Source of the DNA: an uncultured Lactobacillus sp.
GTDB taxonomy: Bacteria > Bacillota > Bacilli > Lactobacillales > Lactobacillaceae
Length of the DNA stretch: 64,000 nucleotides
Assembly: GCA_937916845.1 (NCBI GenBank)
Contig: CALFSK010000016.1
Coordinates: 57,392-121,391, forward strand
Direction of reading: 5' to 3'
Shown piece after piece: positions 44,227 to 53,096 of this stretch. The notes under the pieces are model-generated. The model ran no database searches, was not told the origin of the DNA, and saw only the letters and a list, made by a program, of their open reading frames with translations. The translations under genes were made by a program, and so were the position numbers. Every line of letters begins with the position of its first letter. Position 1 is the stretch's first letter.

Positions 44227-45318
44227 CTAATCGGTCATCACCGGGCCATCAAAGAAAGGTTCGTCGATCGTAAAAGTACCGGCATCGAAATCTAACGTTG
44301 CCAATGCACCGTAAGGCAGGGCCGTTCTGGGGTACGCGTGGCCAAAATTAACGTTCATTAAAATAGGCGTTTGCGTCCCAGCCGTCTCGGTGAGTAGTGC
44401 TTCACGATACGCCTCATAAAACTGTTCGTTTTGTGGCTTGCCCACAACGATGGCGGCTACTGATCCCAAAATCCCCACCGACCGCAATTTAACCAACATT
44501 TTAGTGAACTTTGCCGGTGTCGGCCGCTCGTTACTCGTCTCAATGAAAAGAATTTTCCCTACCCAATCGGCTTGAGCCGGGATTAATCCGTACTTTTTTG
44601 CAACACTAGCTTCATCTGGATACCGGGAATCCGTTAATAATTCGTATAAGCTGTCCAAACAACCACCCAGCAGGCGACCACTGATTTGTCCCGTGCCACG
44701 CAATACCTCATAGTGTCTGCGTTCAGGATGGCTAACCCGTGGCTGATTTAAGCTCGCTGCACTATAATCCGTGCGTTCTTCATACCAGACGGGACTGCTT
44801 TTAATAACCGTCGTAGCCGGATTCTCAAAATAGTGTGCCAACGTCTGCGCAGTATAAGGTAGTAACGCCGTATCCAACTCCGCCAAATCATTTAGGAAGT
44901 TAGGCCCATAAAAGGTCTGCAATCCTAATTGATAAAACATTAAGTGGTCAACGGTCGTATCAGAGAACCCCGTCACCAACTTCGGGTGAGCGCGGACGGC
45001 CGCCACAAATTCAGGATCAGTCATTAACTCAGGGACGATTCGGTACGTATCATCGCCACCAATAACGCAAATAATCCCTTTGATTGCTTTGTCCAAAAAA
45101 GCCCGCTTTAAATCCGCCGCCCGCGCTTCCGGATGGGCCTTAATGTAGGTTAAGCCCCGCAAAGTATTTGGCATCATTTTAGGAACTAGTCCCATCTGTT
45201 TGAGCCGCATCAAACCACGTTTAAGTTGGTGCGCACTACTAGGTTCACCTAAAATTCCACTGGATAGACTAACGATGGCAACTTGATCCCCGCGCCGAAG
45301 CGCCATTGGTTTTTGCAT
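44227..45318 (-). CDS. S66-family carboxypeptidase (LdcA/MccF-like)
   Basis: A 363-residue serine peptidase. The nucleophile motif VTGFSDTT, Glu in LFIETSNERP and His in NFGHAYPRTALP complete the Ser-Glu-His triad of MEROPS S66. LdcA cuts the L,D bond of murein tetrapeptides; MccF-like members cleave microcin-type acyl-adenylates and peptide antibiotics. The length (363) and YEERTDYSAASLNQPRV insert favour the MccF-like branch, so self-immunity or detoxification is possible. No signal peptide. Confidence 0.85.
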   Translation of the reverse strand: MQKPMALRRGDQVAIVSLSSGILGEPSSAHQLKRGLMRLKQMGLVPKMMPNTLRGLTYIKAHPEARAADLKRAFLDKAIKGIICVIGGDDTYRIVPELMTDPEFVAAVRAHPKLVTGFSDTTVDHLMFYQLGLQTFYGPNFLNDLAELDTALLPYTAQTLAHYFENPATTVIKSSPVWYEERTDYSAASLNQPRVSHPERRHYEVLRGTGQISGRLLGGCLDSLYELLTDSRYPDEASVAKKYGLIPAQADWVGKILFIETSNERPTPAKFTKMLVKLRSVGILGSVAAIVVGKPQNEQFYEAYREALLTETAGTQTPILMNVNFGHAYPRTALPYGALATLDFDAGTFTIDEPFFDGPVMTD

Positions 45319-45392
45319 TCGATCATCTTCTTCAACTATTTTTAATCAGCTTATCTGATTTCGACCCGTTTGTCACCAGCAATTTGCCAAAG

Positions 45393-45435
45393 AAAAAACA
45401 CTCCCCAGAAATCTAAAAATTTCTGAGAAGCGTTT
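45393..45435 (-). terminator. Terminator of the SMR operon
   Basis: On the minus strand AACGCTTCTCAGAAAT pairs with ATTTCTGGGGAGTGTT, then T. Confidence 0.85.
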
Positions 45436-45462
45436 GTGATTTAAATTTAATTGTTTTAAAAT

Positions 45463-45840
45463 CTAACGGTTAATCCGCGTACGCCACCGAGATTGCCTCA
45501 CAGTGGCCTCATCAGTTGGGGCTTTAACCGGTGCATTCAGGAGAATAACGCCAACGATAATTGCTGAAAAGCCCACAATCTTAATCGCGGTCATCAATTC
45601 ACCGAAAACAACAATGCCGATTAGTCCCGTGATTGCCGTCCCGACGCCGGCCCAGATAGCATAACCAACGCTTAACGGAATTTGACTCAACGCACGTGAG
45701 AAACTAAAAATGGCTAAGCCGTATAACAACATGCCCGCCATCCCGATAAACGGGTGACTGAACCCCGCGGACAACTTCAACAAACTCGTGCCCGCAATTT
45801 CAACGCCAATTGCAAAAATCAATTGTACCCATGCTCGCAT
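45463..45840 (-). CDS. Small multidrug resistance (SMR) subunit
   Basis: A 125-residue four-helix exporter. The essential membrane Glu lies in VEIAGTS (residue 14), and the dimer motif YAIWAGVGTA is present. The C-terminal 30 residues are polar. It follows a second SMR gene by 12 nt on the same transcript, suggesting an obligate EbrAB/YkkCD-type heterodimer that exports cationic drugs or guanidine-like compounds. Confidence 0.88.
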   Translation of the reverse strand: MRAWVQLIFAIGVEIAGTSLLKLSAGFSHPFIGMAGMLLYGLAIFSFSRALSQIPLSVGYAIWAGVGTAITGLIGIVVFGELMTAIKIVGFSAIIVGVILLNAPVKAPTDEATVRQSRWRTRINR

Positions 45841-45852
45841 TTTTAATTCCCC

Positions 45853-46161
45853 CTATACGTTTAACAAGATTGCACCCAGCACGATTGCGACTAATCCGCT
45901 AATCCGTGCTAGGTTGAGCCGTTCGCGGTAAACGACAACCGCTAAAACAACGGTTGCGAAAGTCCCCAAGCCGGCCCACATGGCATACGTTACCCCGAGT
46001 GGTAAGTGCTGCATCGCCAAGGTTACTAAAACTAACGAACTAAAATACCCGACTAACACCATCACCGTGGGTATCAAATTCCGAAAACCATTCGCGCGCT
46101 TCAAGAAAAAGCTCCCGACTACTTCCATAAAAATGCCACCAAATAATAAACCGTATGCCAT
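45853..46161 (-). CDS. Small multidrug resistance (SMR) subunit
   Basis: A 102-residue four-helix protein with MEVVGSFFLKRANGF (essential Glu) and YAMWAGLGT. The ATG at 46161 has GAGGTG 6 nt upstream. It is the first gene of the pair. No guanidine riboswitch is recognisable upstream, so a drug-type substrate is more likely than guanidine. Confidence 0.88.
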   Translation of the reverse strand: MAYGLLFGGIFMEVVGSFFLKRANGFRNLIPTVMVLVGYFSSLVLVTLAMQHLPLGVTYAMWAGLGTFATVVLAVVVYRERLNLARISGLVAIVLGAILLNV

Positions 46162-46289
46162 TTTGATCACCTCGCTAAAATTTCAGTTGTCCTACCATTC
46201 TACGGAAGTTTTATCAAAAACACAATCAAAAAGAGACGCCTGGCTGATTACAGTTTTGTTACAAGCCCAAATGGCCAGTTTATCGGTTT

Positions 46290-46332
46290 AAAAAAAGCGA
46301 AGATACCGAGTGTTATTACTCGATGTCTTCAC
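46290..46332 (-). terminator. Terminator of the haemolysin III gene
   Basis: GAAGACATCGAGT pairs with ACTCGGTATCTTC, then seven T on the minus strand. Confidence 0.85.
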
Positions 46333-46378
46333 AAAACATAGCTTATTGGTTATTTAAAAATCGCTTTGTCGCCTTTAA

Positions 46379-47017
46379 TCAAATATAGAAATAAATCGAA
46401 AAATACATTAACGTTGTCCCGAGCATGACAAACAAGTGCCAAATCACGTGTAAGTATTTAATATGCGGGAAGCTGTATAGCAGTGCGCCCAGGGTAAAGG
46501 CAACCCCACCAGCAACTAGTAGCCAAAAACCGGTTACCCCAAGGTTGGTCCATAACTGTTTGCCCCCAGCCAAACACATCCAGCCCATCAGCACGTAAAT
46601 CACCGTTTCAATCTTACGCAACCGGCCGGGCCACACGGCATTCACGACGATCCCGGTAATTGCTAGGACCCAGATGGTGATTAAGATTGTCCAACCTAAC
46701 CAGCCCTTAATCGCTAACAAACTGTACGGGGTATACGTTCCGGCAATAAGAATGTAAACGCCGCTGTGATCAAAGATTCGAAAAACTTCTCGTGCCCGGG
46801 TAAAATACAACCCGTGAAATAACATCGAGCAGGTATACAGTACGAATAACGAGCAACCATAAATAATGAATGCCGCCCACTCCATGGAACTACCATCCGT
46901 ATAAGCTTTTAACATTAAAAAGACAAACCCAACAATACTTAACGCCAATCCAATCCCGTGAGTGACTGAGTTCAAGACTTCATTTGTAATTTGATAACGT
47001 CGCGAGGATTGCTTCAT
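46379..47017 (-). CDS. Haemolysin III / PAQR family membrane protein
   Basis: A 212-residue seven-helix protein. The family metal-site residues are visible: SMLFHG and FDHSGVYILIAGTYTPYSL, with a final HVIWHLFVMLGT. Bacterial members act in membrane lipid and fatty-acid balance more than lysis. ATG at 47017 with GAGGTG upstream. Confidence 0.9.
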   Translation of the reverse strand: MKQSSRRYQITNEVLNSVTHGIGLALSIVGFVFLMLKAYTDGSSMEWAAFIIYGCSLFVLYTCSMLFHGLYFTRAREVFRIFDHSGVYILIAGTYTPYSLLAIKGWLGWTILITIWVLAITGIVVNAVWPGRLRKIETVIYVLMGWMCLAGGKQLWTNLGVTGFWLLVAGGVAFTLGALLYSFPHIKYLHVIWHLFVMLGTTLMYFSIYFYI

Positions 47018-47157
47018 GTTAATCACCTCATGTTTTTATTGTAATTAGCATACCATCATATCGTGTTGATATCAATACATCTAGTCATTAAAACTAGGTA
47101 TCCCGTTGATGAAAAACAAGCCCTTATTTTCATGCCATTTGGAGGTCCCAGTTCAGG

Positions 47158-47186
47158 TTGTTATCCGCTAATTAGCGTGTTACAAT
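47158..47186 (+). promoter_or_regulatory. Promoter of the CDF exporter gene
   Basis: TTGTTA, 17 nt, TACAAT. Just downstream an AT-rich stretch with ATTCATATGTTTATC (47201-47215) resembles ArsR/SmtB operators, though the dyad is imperfect. Confidence 0.55.
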
Positions 47187-47282
47187 ACACATGAGCAATC
47201 ATTCATATGTTTATCTACTCATATATAAAAAACCAATCATGAGTCCTGATTGTTAGACTCACTTAAGAAACGGGTGTTAAGT

Positions 47283-48170
47283 ATGGCGCACAGTCATCAA
47301 ATCCAACAACAAACGAACGCCTTTAAAATTGGCGTCTTATTAAACTCAGCATTTATCGTACTGGAAGCTGGTTACGGCTTCGCTAGCGGATCGTTAGCCC
47401 TCGTTGCCGATGCCGGTCACAATCTCAGCGACGTTTTAGGCTTACTTATTTCTTGGCTAGCACTGTGGCTCGGCCAAAAAAGTGCTAACGCAAAATACAC
47501 GTACGGCTACAAGAGTTCTTCGATCTTGGCCGCCCTCTTTAACGCGGTCTTTCTGTTAGTGGCCATTGGCGCCATCTCAGTTGAAGCGCTGCAACGCCTA
47601 TCGCATCCCGGCCCCGTCGCTGAATGGGACGTCATTATCGTGGCTGCCGTAGGAGTTCTAATCAACGGGTTTACCGCCTTCCTCTTTATGAAGGGGCAAA
47701 AACACGATCTCAATATCAAGGGCGCCTTTTTGCACATGGCAGCGGATGCTGGCGTCTCGGTCGGTGTCGTGATTGCGGGTTTCATTATTTTACAAACCGG
47801 CTGGTACTGGCTTGACCCAGTTGTTTCACTGTTAATTGCCATCGTCATCTTAATTGGGACGTGGGGCCTATTGCGCGACGCCATGAACTATTCCCTCGAA
47901 GCGGTGCCGAGCAACGTTGATCAGCAGGCGATTCACGACTACTTAGTTTCACAACCCACGGTCAACCAAGTTCACGACTTGCACATCTGGGGTATGAGCA
48001 CGACCGAAACGGCCATGACCGTTCATCTCTGCCGCTCGACGCTCGATGGTAACAACGAATTTCTGGAAAAACTCAATAAAGATTTAAGCTCACAATTCCC
48101 ATTAACCCACATCACGATCCAGGTTGAGCTGGGTAAGGTGGACTTTGAAACTACCGATGACTCGATTTAG
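47283..48170 (+). CDS. Cation diffusion facilitator (CzcD/ZitB-like)
   Basis: A 295-residue zinc/cobalt/cadmium exporter. Six membrane helices; metal site ADAGHNLSD in helix 2 and HMAADAGVS in helix 5; soluble C-terminal domain with VHDLHIWGM. ATG at 47283 is chosen because the N-terminus MAHSHQIQQQ is His-containing as in the family, though its ribosome binding site is weak; an upstream TTG exists. Confidence 0.9.
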   Translation: MAHSHQIQQQTNAFKIGVLLNSAFIVLEAGYGFASGSLALVADAGHNLSDVLGLLISWLALWLGQKSANAKYTYGYKSSSILAALFNAVFLLVAIGAISVEALQRLSHPGPVAEWDVIIVAAVGVLINGFTAFLFMKGQKHDLNIKGAFLHMAADAGVSVGVVIAGFIILQTGWYWLDPVVSLLIAIVILIGTWGLLRDAMNYSLEAVPSNVDQQAIHDYLVSQPTVNQVHDLHIWGMSTTETAMTVHLCRSTLDGNNEFLEKLNKDLSSQFPLTHITIQVELGKVDFETTDDSI

Positions 48171-48184
48171 TCAGTTATACCCAA

Positions 48185-48237
48185 AAGACACAGGCAATTG
48201 CAGCAATCAATGCTGAATCGTCCTGTGCCTTTTTTTG
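48185..48237 (+). terminator. Terminator of the CDF gene
   Basis: GACACAGG pairs with CCTGTGCC followed by seven T. Confidence 0.75.
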
Positions 48238-48246
48238 ACTGCTATC

Positions 48247-48325
48247 CTAAAAGTTGAAAAATCTAAAACCGTTATTACTATCAGGTAATTGGAAGTCATC
48301 AGCGGTAATCGGACTAACCCATAAA
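48247..48325. repeat. Remnant of a two-module cloverleaf element
   Basis: AAAGTTGAAAAATCTAAAACC, as in the start of elements D and E, is followed by the linker and then directly by both ends of module 2 (GGAAGTCATCAGCGGTAATCGG). The whole module interior is missing, as expected after deletion between the arms. Confidence 0.65.
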
Positions 48326-48427
48326 TAGTTAATTTATATCAGTCTAGATACTGATAGCGCACCGCTAGTACCAATAAATTTGTTAAGATTCCCGTTTCCG
48401 GCTTGTCTTAAACCAATCTTAGCGTAG

Positions 48428-48585
48428 CCGGCAGAAGCAGCGATCCGTGTCGGCACTGTTGGCTGGCGTTGTTTGCCAGGTTACAGTGCGGGGCGACTTG
48501 AAAGACTCGTTCTTTGAGGCTTTCAAGCGAGGCGGAAGACCGTCCTTTGTCTGTAGCCGACCCCACGGCCCACTGATTCTGCCGG
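48428..48585. repeat. Cloverleaf repeat element G (single module)
   Basis: Closing arms CCGGCAGAA / TTCTGCCGG, inner stems GCACTGT/ACAGTGC, CTTGAAAG/CTTTCAAG and a third imperfect hairpin carrying AGACCGTCCTTTGTCT. The order and loop positions match element F although the sequence differs widely. Between convergent genes. Confidence 0.75.
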
Positions 48586-48671
48586 CGAAGCGCCGAAAAA
48601 TGCTAATCTTTCCGATAAGTTGTGAACCGATTTTGCCCGACGAAGCGGCTAATTCAAACCATTGCCGACTA

Positions 48672-49364
48672 TCAAATCAGGGTAAGGATCAAGTTACCGA
48701 GCATGTGCGTCACGGTATTGACCCGAATGTCGCGCCCTGATAGCCAGTACGTACTACCGACGACCATCCCAAACAAGGTGTAATAAATAAACTGAGGAAA
48801 ATTACTGAACCCTGTATGTGTGAACCCAAATAGAAGACTGCTAATAAGGTACACTGCCAACGTGTAGGTCCGCCGTTGATAACGTCCAAACACGGTATAG
48901 TTCGCAAAAATCCCCCGGAAGTTTAGTTCCTCACACATTGGGCCAAAGAACGAAGCCCCAATAATTAAGGGGACCGGGTGCAATTTCATCATGCGATCGA
49001 TAGCGACTTGATTCTCCGCAACGGGCAGGTGTAACCAGTGCGTTAACGCCGCGTTGCCCAATGCTAGCAGCACTAAAATCACCAACGCAACGCCAATCAT
49101 CATGATAGTTCGTGGGGCTAGTTTCGCCGTTAGGGTCGGTAGTTTTAATCGCCGCGTGTGCGCATAACGACGATAAATCGCGTAAAGCAACCACGCTTCG
49201 AGCGCATAGACCAAGAACCCCAGTAGCACCGTCCACCAATGGTACCAAGTAAAGAAAATCATGATTGGTGCGGCGCTAAACTGACCGATGAATAGCGCCA
49301 GAATTCCCGCCTTAATTAGGTTCCAAATAAACGTTCGTTGGACCGACCACGTTTCATTTTTCAT
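48672..49364 (-). CDS. CPBP-family intramembrane metalloprotease
   Basis: A 230-residue membrane protein with the Abi/CPBP motifs: CEELNFRG (EE-x3-R), FGFTHTG and a final THMLGN. About six membrane helices. In lactobacilli such proteins lie near bacteriocin immunity or surface-protein genes, but no such neighbour is present here. Function inferred only as a Rce1-like protease. Confidence 0.87.
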   Translation of the reverse strand: MKNETWSVQRTFIWNLIKAGILALFIGQFSAAPIMIFFTWYHWWTVLLGFLVYALEAWLLYAIYRRYAHTRRLKLPTLTAKLAPRTIMMIGVALVILVLLALGNAALTHWLHLPVAENQVAIDRMMKLHPVPLIIGASFFGPMCEELNFRGIFANYTVFGRYQRRTYTLAVYLISSLLFGFTHTGFSNFPQFIYYTLFGMVVGSTYWLSGRDIRVNTVTHMLGNLILTLI

Positions 49365-49444
49365 CCGTCCTGCCCCCTGTCATTCCTTCTATTAGGGTAC
49401 CACAAGCCTTATCATTGCCTACAGGACAATCCTAGTTTCCCCAC

Positions 49445-49478
49445 AAAAAAAGAGGTGCAAGCGCATCCCCTTTTTTAA
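49445..49478 (-). terminator. Terminator of the folate operon
   Basis: AAAGGGGATGC pairs with GCACCTCTTT (one bulge) and ends with seven T on the minus strand. Confidence 0.75.
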
Positions 49479-50002
49479 TTTACCTTAATTATTCCTGCAG
49501 CCAACAGAAACATGTGGGTCACCACGGGGCCAACAAACGTAAAGCCCCGCCGATGTAAATCCTTGGCAACCCGCGTACCAAGCGGTGACTGGTGCGGTAA
49601 TTCGTCATCCGGTGCGGGCATTAATAACGGCGTGGTATCAACAAACTGCCAGAGGTAGTCGCTAAAATGACCAAATTCCCGCTGAATCATCATGATGCCG
49701 CGTGCGTCCGTGATGATGGCACGCAGTTTGCGTCCATTGTGCATCACTTTCGGTGTCGCCATCAGCCGTTCCCATTCCGGTTCCTCATAACCAGCCACTT
49801 TCTCAACGCGCAAACCGTCCATGTGCTGCCGTAAGACTGGGAGCTGACTCGCAGCAACCTGCCAACCCAGTCCCACTTGCAAAATACCGACGATCAACAG
49901 TTCAAATAAGACGTGATCATCGTACGTAGGCGTGCCGAAGTAGGCGTCGTAGTCCTTAGCACCGTTCGCCGTAATGTCATCAAAATCGGTGGGACTAATC
50001 AT
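49475..50002 (-). CDS. Divergent Tag-like 3-methyladenine glycosylase I
   Basis: A 175-residue protein of the Tag fold: FELLIVGILQVGLGW, MHNGRKLRAIITDARG, FSDYLWQF and LHRRGFTFVGPVVTHMFLLAAG. From memory of E. coli Tag, three things are missing: the N-terminal Cys, the C-terminal His-x3-Cys zinc ligands, and the Glu that contacts the base (Gly here). Activity is therefore doubtful. It starts inside the end of folP (8-nt overlap), as the last gene of the folate operon. Confidence 0.75.
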   Translation of the reverse strand: MISPTDFDDITANGAKDYDAYFGTPTYDDHVLFELLIVGILQVGLGWQVAASQLPVLRQHMDGLRVEKVAGYEEPEWERLMATPKVMHNGRKLRAIITDARGIMMIQREFGHFSDYLWQFVDTTPLLMPAPDDELPHQSPLGTRVAKDLHRRGFTFVGPVVTHMFLLAAGIIKVN

Positions 50003-51146
50003 GGTCGCTGACCAACCAATAACCGTTCTCAATGCGATCCAATAAGGTCACCATCTGCTTGGTTTCAGCAATGTCGTGCACCCGAATGATACGGCCGCCC
50101 TTAAGCATCATCGCGGTTTCAGTCACTAAGGTCATTGGCAACCGGTCTTCCTTTTTTAATCCTAAGAGTAATCCTAGATAACCCTTCCGTGAAATGGCCA
50201 CCATCATTGGTCGACGTAAGTAGTTGAACTCGTCGATGTTGCGCATCATCACGTAATCTTGGGTCCCGTGGGCGACTTGTGAGTAGCCGATGCCTTGATC
50301 CAAGGCAATCCGCTCAATATCGATTCCGGCAGCCGTCAAAGTGGCTAAGTTATGTTCAAAAAACGCGCGCATCCCACTGGTTAAATCGGGATATTCACGG
50401 TCCCGACTACTGTGCATCGTTAATAAACCCACGTGACTGTCAGCCATTAAGCTCAGCTTACGGGGATCGTCAGTAAACGCGTTAACGTCATTAATGATGC
50501 TAACACCCGCCGCCATCAGTTTTTCCATGACGGGGTATTTATAAGTATCCACGGCTAAGACCGCATCCGGAAAGCGTTGCTTGATTGCTTGAACGTATGG
50601 CAACGTCCGCTCCAATTCAACTTCCGGGGTCACTTCTTTAAAACCTGGACGGGTCGTTTGACCGTTAACTTCGATGACATCCGCTCCGGCCTGAAGCATA
50701 TCGCCAACGTGGTTCAACACGTCATCCATCGTTTTATATTGCCCGCCATCGTAAAACGAATCCGGGGTAATGTTCATAATGCCATAAATCATTGGCCGCT
50801 TCGTCAAATTAAACCGGTGCTCGCCCGCCTGCCAAAAAACATCATATTGCTTCATAATTTGGGTCAACTGAATTTGAACGGTTGGTTGGTCGTCAAAGAA
50901 ATCGGCCCAGCGTTTAGCTAGTAACCGCCCCGCCGCTTGATCCAACAAAACGGTCAGTTGTTCCGGACTCGCTTGAACGGTCCCGTCCAACTGGTGACAA
51001 AGCTGAACCAACCGCATTTGTTGCTCACGGTTGTAGTCACTGAAACGTAAAATTACTTTTTGTTGGCGCTGAACTTGAGCGTTAAGTGCCACGTTAGTAA
51101 AATCCTTCGCTTGTGCTAATGAACTGGTGATGTCTTGTACTTGCAT
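49995..51146 (-). CDS. folP: Dihydropteroate synthase
   Basis: A 383-residue enzyme joining the pterin pyrophosphate with p-aminobenzoate. The catalytic domain starts at about residue 115 with GIMNITPDSFYDGG; an N-terminal extension of about 110 residues of unknown role precedes it. Active-site loops are unusual: VNGQTTRPG (usual GGQSTRPG), DQGIGYSQ (usual DPGIGFGK) and SRKGYLG. It may still be functional, as it sits in a complete folate operon, 1 nt after the xtp gene. Confidence 0.9.
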   Translation of the reverse strand: MQVQDITSSLAQAKDFTNVALNAQVQRQQKVILRFSDYNREQQMRLVQLCHQLDGTVQASPEQLTVLLDQAAGRLLAKRWADFFDDQPTVQIQLTQIMKQYDVFWQAGEHRFNLTKRPMIYGIMNITPDSFYDGGQYKTMDDVLNHVGDMLQAGADVIEVNGQTTRPGFKEVTPEVELERTLPYVQAIKQRFPDAVLAVDTYKYPVMEKLMAAGVSIINDVNAFTDDPRKLSLMADSHVGLLTMHSSRDREYPDLTSGMRAFFEHNLATLTAAGIDIERIALDQGIGYSQVAHGTQDYVMMRNIDEFNYLRRPMMVAISRKGYLGLLLGLKKEDRLPMTLVTETAMMLKGGRIIRVHDIAETKQMVTLLDRIENGYWLVSDHD

Positions 51147-51147
51147 G

Positions 51148-51753
51148 TTATTCCACCGATCCTTTCATCTCGTTCAGTTGTTGAATTAAGTTGCGAGCGG
51201 CTTGGCCCCGATGCGTTAGCGGAATCCGCCATGCATCAGGTAACTCGGCTAAGGTTCGACCATACTGGGGTAACCAGAATAGCCGATCAAAGCCACCCGA
51301 ATACCGGCCAATTTGATGGGATGTGATGTAGCCCGTAATCGTCGCTTGAGACGTGATGACCCGTCCGTCGGGCCACGCAACGGCTAACGTTGCCCGCATG
51401 ATGGCCCGTCGTTGCGAGTTTTGTAAAACGGCCATTGCCTGAATAATCTCCTGATTACGGTCAAAGCCACCTACCCGAACACCAAGGTCACGAGCCGTTG
51501 TCACCCCTAAAAAATCCGGCATAGCGGGAACTTCCAGACCACTGTCATCCGCAATCACCGCAACCCCTAACCGGTTCGCGGCAAACTGCGCTTTCGTCAC
51601 GGCGTTATCCACGTAACTGGTGGTTGTTTCGTTCGGAAATTCTAAGCGGGGTCGCGTCTGAAAATACGGTTCGGCTGACAACCCGTAATAGGCTAAACAG
51701 GCTGCTAAATCCCGACTCTTCCCACCATTATTCGATGCAATTAACCACGTCAT
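51148..51753 (-). CDS. Non-canonical purine NTP pyrophosphatase (RdgB/HAM1)
   Basis: A 201-residue HAM1-family enzyme that removes ITP/XTP. Family segments: IASNNGGKSRDL, AVIADDSGLEVPAM and SGGFDRLFWLP. In the L. plantarum folate operon this position holds the gene called xtp, thought to supply the missing dihydroneopterin-triphosphate pyrophosphatase step. It overlaps the folC stop by 4 nt (ATGA). Confidence 0.88.
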   Translation of the reverse strand: MTWLIASNNGGKSRDLAACLAYYGLSAEPYFQTRPRLEFPNETTTSYVDNAVTKAQFAANRLGVAVIADDSGLEVPAMPDFLGVTTARDLGVRVGGFDRNQEIIQAMAVLQNSQRRAIMRATLAVAWPDGRVITSQATITGYITSHQIGRYSGGFDRLFWLPQYGRTLAELPDAWRIPLTHRGQAARNLIQQLNEMKGSVE

Positions 51754-53087
51754 TGGCTCAGTCCCTTCCAGCCAGCTTGTTGTAATTCGCGCATGACATA
51801 AAACGACCCGGTCACGATAATGGCACTGTGTTCCGTTGCACGTTGTTGCGCAAGGTCTAAGGCCGCAACAATGGTCGGCTGGACGATAATTTCTGGGCCG
51901 TGTGCACCCGCTAAACTCGTTGCGGCTTGCGCAAGTTCGTCCGCTGGCATGGCCCGCTCAGGATTGGCCGGCGTATTCGTTATCACGAGTTTGGCAGTCG
52001 GTAACAGACTTTTGAGCATCTTAGGGTACGCCTTATCACGCAAAACACCGACCACGTAAATTAGCTCCCGGTTCGGTAGCAGGCGCTGTACACTTTTAAC
52101 CAGTGCCGCCATCCCATCCGGGTTATGTGCGCCGTCCGCAATGACTAACGGCGTGCGCTGTAATACCGTCAATCGACCCGGTAACGTCACGTGCTGTAGC
52201 CCCGTCCGTACGGCAGTCTGGGTAATAGTCACGTGCTGACGCGTTAAGACGGCCACCGCGGTCAAAACTAAGCTGAGGTTTTGAAACTGATACGTCCCTG
52301 ATAAGTTAACGTGTAAATCCGACCAGTCGAACAGTTGGCTCTGGGCCGTTACCACCATGCCGTCGATTGATTCTTCCGTCGCCGTCATTTTCAATTGTTC
52401 AGCGGTTTCCAGCGGCACCCCTTGATTCAAAGCTTCCGTCTTTAAGACGGCCAGGGCATCCGGATGTTGGTCCGCCAACGTCACGACCGTCGTATGCGGT
52501 TTGATAATCTTGGACTTATTCTGGGCAATTGCTTTAATCGTCGGCCCTAAAATCCGGGTATGATCCAGCGCAATCTTAGTAAAGACTGTCAGCTGGGGAC
52601 CAGCTAAAGCATTGGTTGCATCGTACAGGCCACCTAGGCCAGCTTCAACCACGGCCCACTGAACGTCTTGGTTCCGAAACCAGACCATACTAATAAGGAA
52701 GAACCACTCAAAAATCGAGACGTCGTGCACTTGTAGTCCCATGTTAGTCAAAACTGGCACGATCTCTTGATAAGTATCAATAAAGTCTGCCGGACTGATC
52801 CACTGCCCGTTTAATTGGAGTTGCTCACGAGCATCATTAATGGCCGGACTGCTGAAGCGGCCGACTTGGTAACCCTGTGCACGCAAAACACTGGCTAACA
52901 TGGCACCCGTCGAGCCCTTTCCGTTCGTTCCGGCAATGTGAATGACGTGAAAATAATTATCGGGGTGGCCTAAATGCGCCATAATCCGCCGTAATAGCGG
53001 GACCCGTTGATGATTATCTGCCAACATGGCTTGATTCAATTGTCCTAATAATGCTTGGTATTGTTCCATTACCGCCGCTGCGTCCAC
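51750..53087 (-). CDS. folC: Folylpolyglutamate / dihydrofolate synthase
   Basis: A 445-residue Mur-ligase-like enzyme adding glutamate to (dihydro)folate. P-loop HIAGTNGKGST (about residues 50-60), FSSPAI, DHTRILG and the C-terminal ADGAHNPDGM. It starts with GTG at 53087; an internal ATG at 53069 is a weaker alternative. Third gene after folE with a 9-nt gap. Confidence 0.92.
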   Translation of the reverse strand: MDAAAVMEQYQALLGQLNQAMLADNHQRVPLLRRIMAHLGHPDNYFHVIHIAGTNGKGSTGAMLASVLRAQGYQVGRFSSPAINDAREQLQLNGQWISPADFIDTYQEIVPVLTNMGLQVHDVSIFEWFFLISMVWFRNQDVQWAVVEAGLGGLYDATNALAGPQLTVFTKIALDHTRILGPTIKAIAQNKSKIIKPHTTVVTLADQHPDALAVLKTEALNQGVPLETAEQLKMTATEESIDGMVVTAQSQLFDWSDLHVNLSGTYQFQNLSLVLTAVAVLTRQHVTITQTAVRTGLQHVTLPGRLTVLQRTPLVIADGAHNPDGMAALVKSVQRLLPNRELIYVVGVLRDKAYPKMLKSLLPTAKLVITNTPANPERAMPADELAQAATSLAGAHGPEIIVQPTIVAALDLAQQRATEHSAIIVTGSFYVMRELQQAGWKGLSQ

Positions 53088-53096
53088 ACGATCACC

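Noticed and set aside
46162..46378. Guanidine riboswitch in front of the SMR pair
   Set aside because: None of the conserved ykkC elements could be found in the 200-nt upstream region.
48447..48740. 97-codon frame across element G and the end of the CPBP gene
   Set aside because: Spans the repeat and the opposite strand of a well-supported gene.
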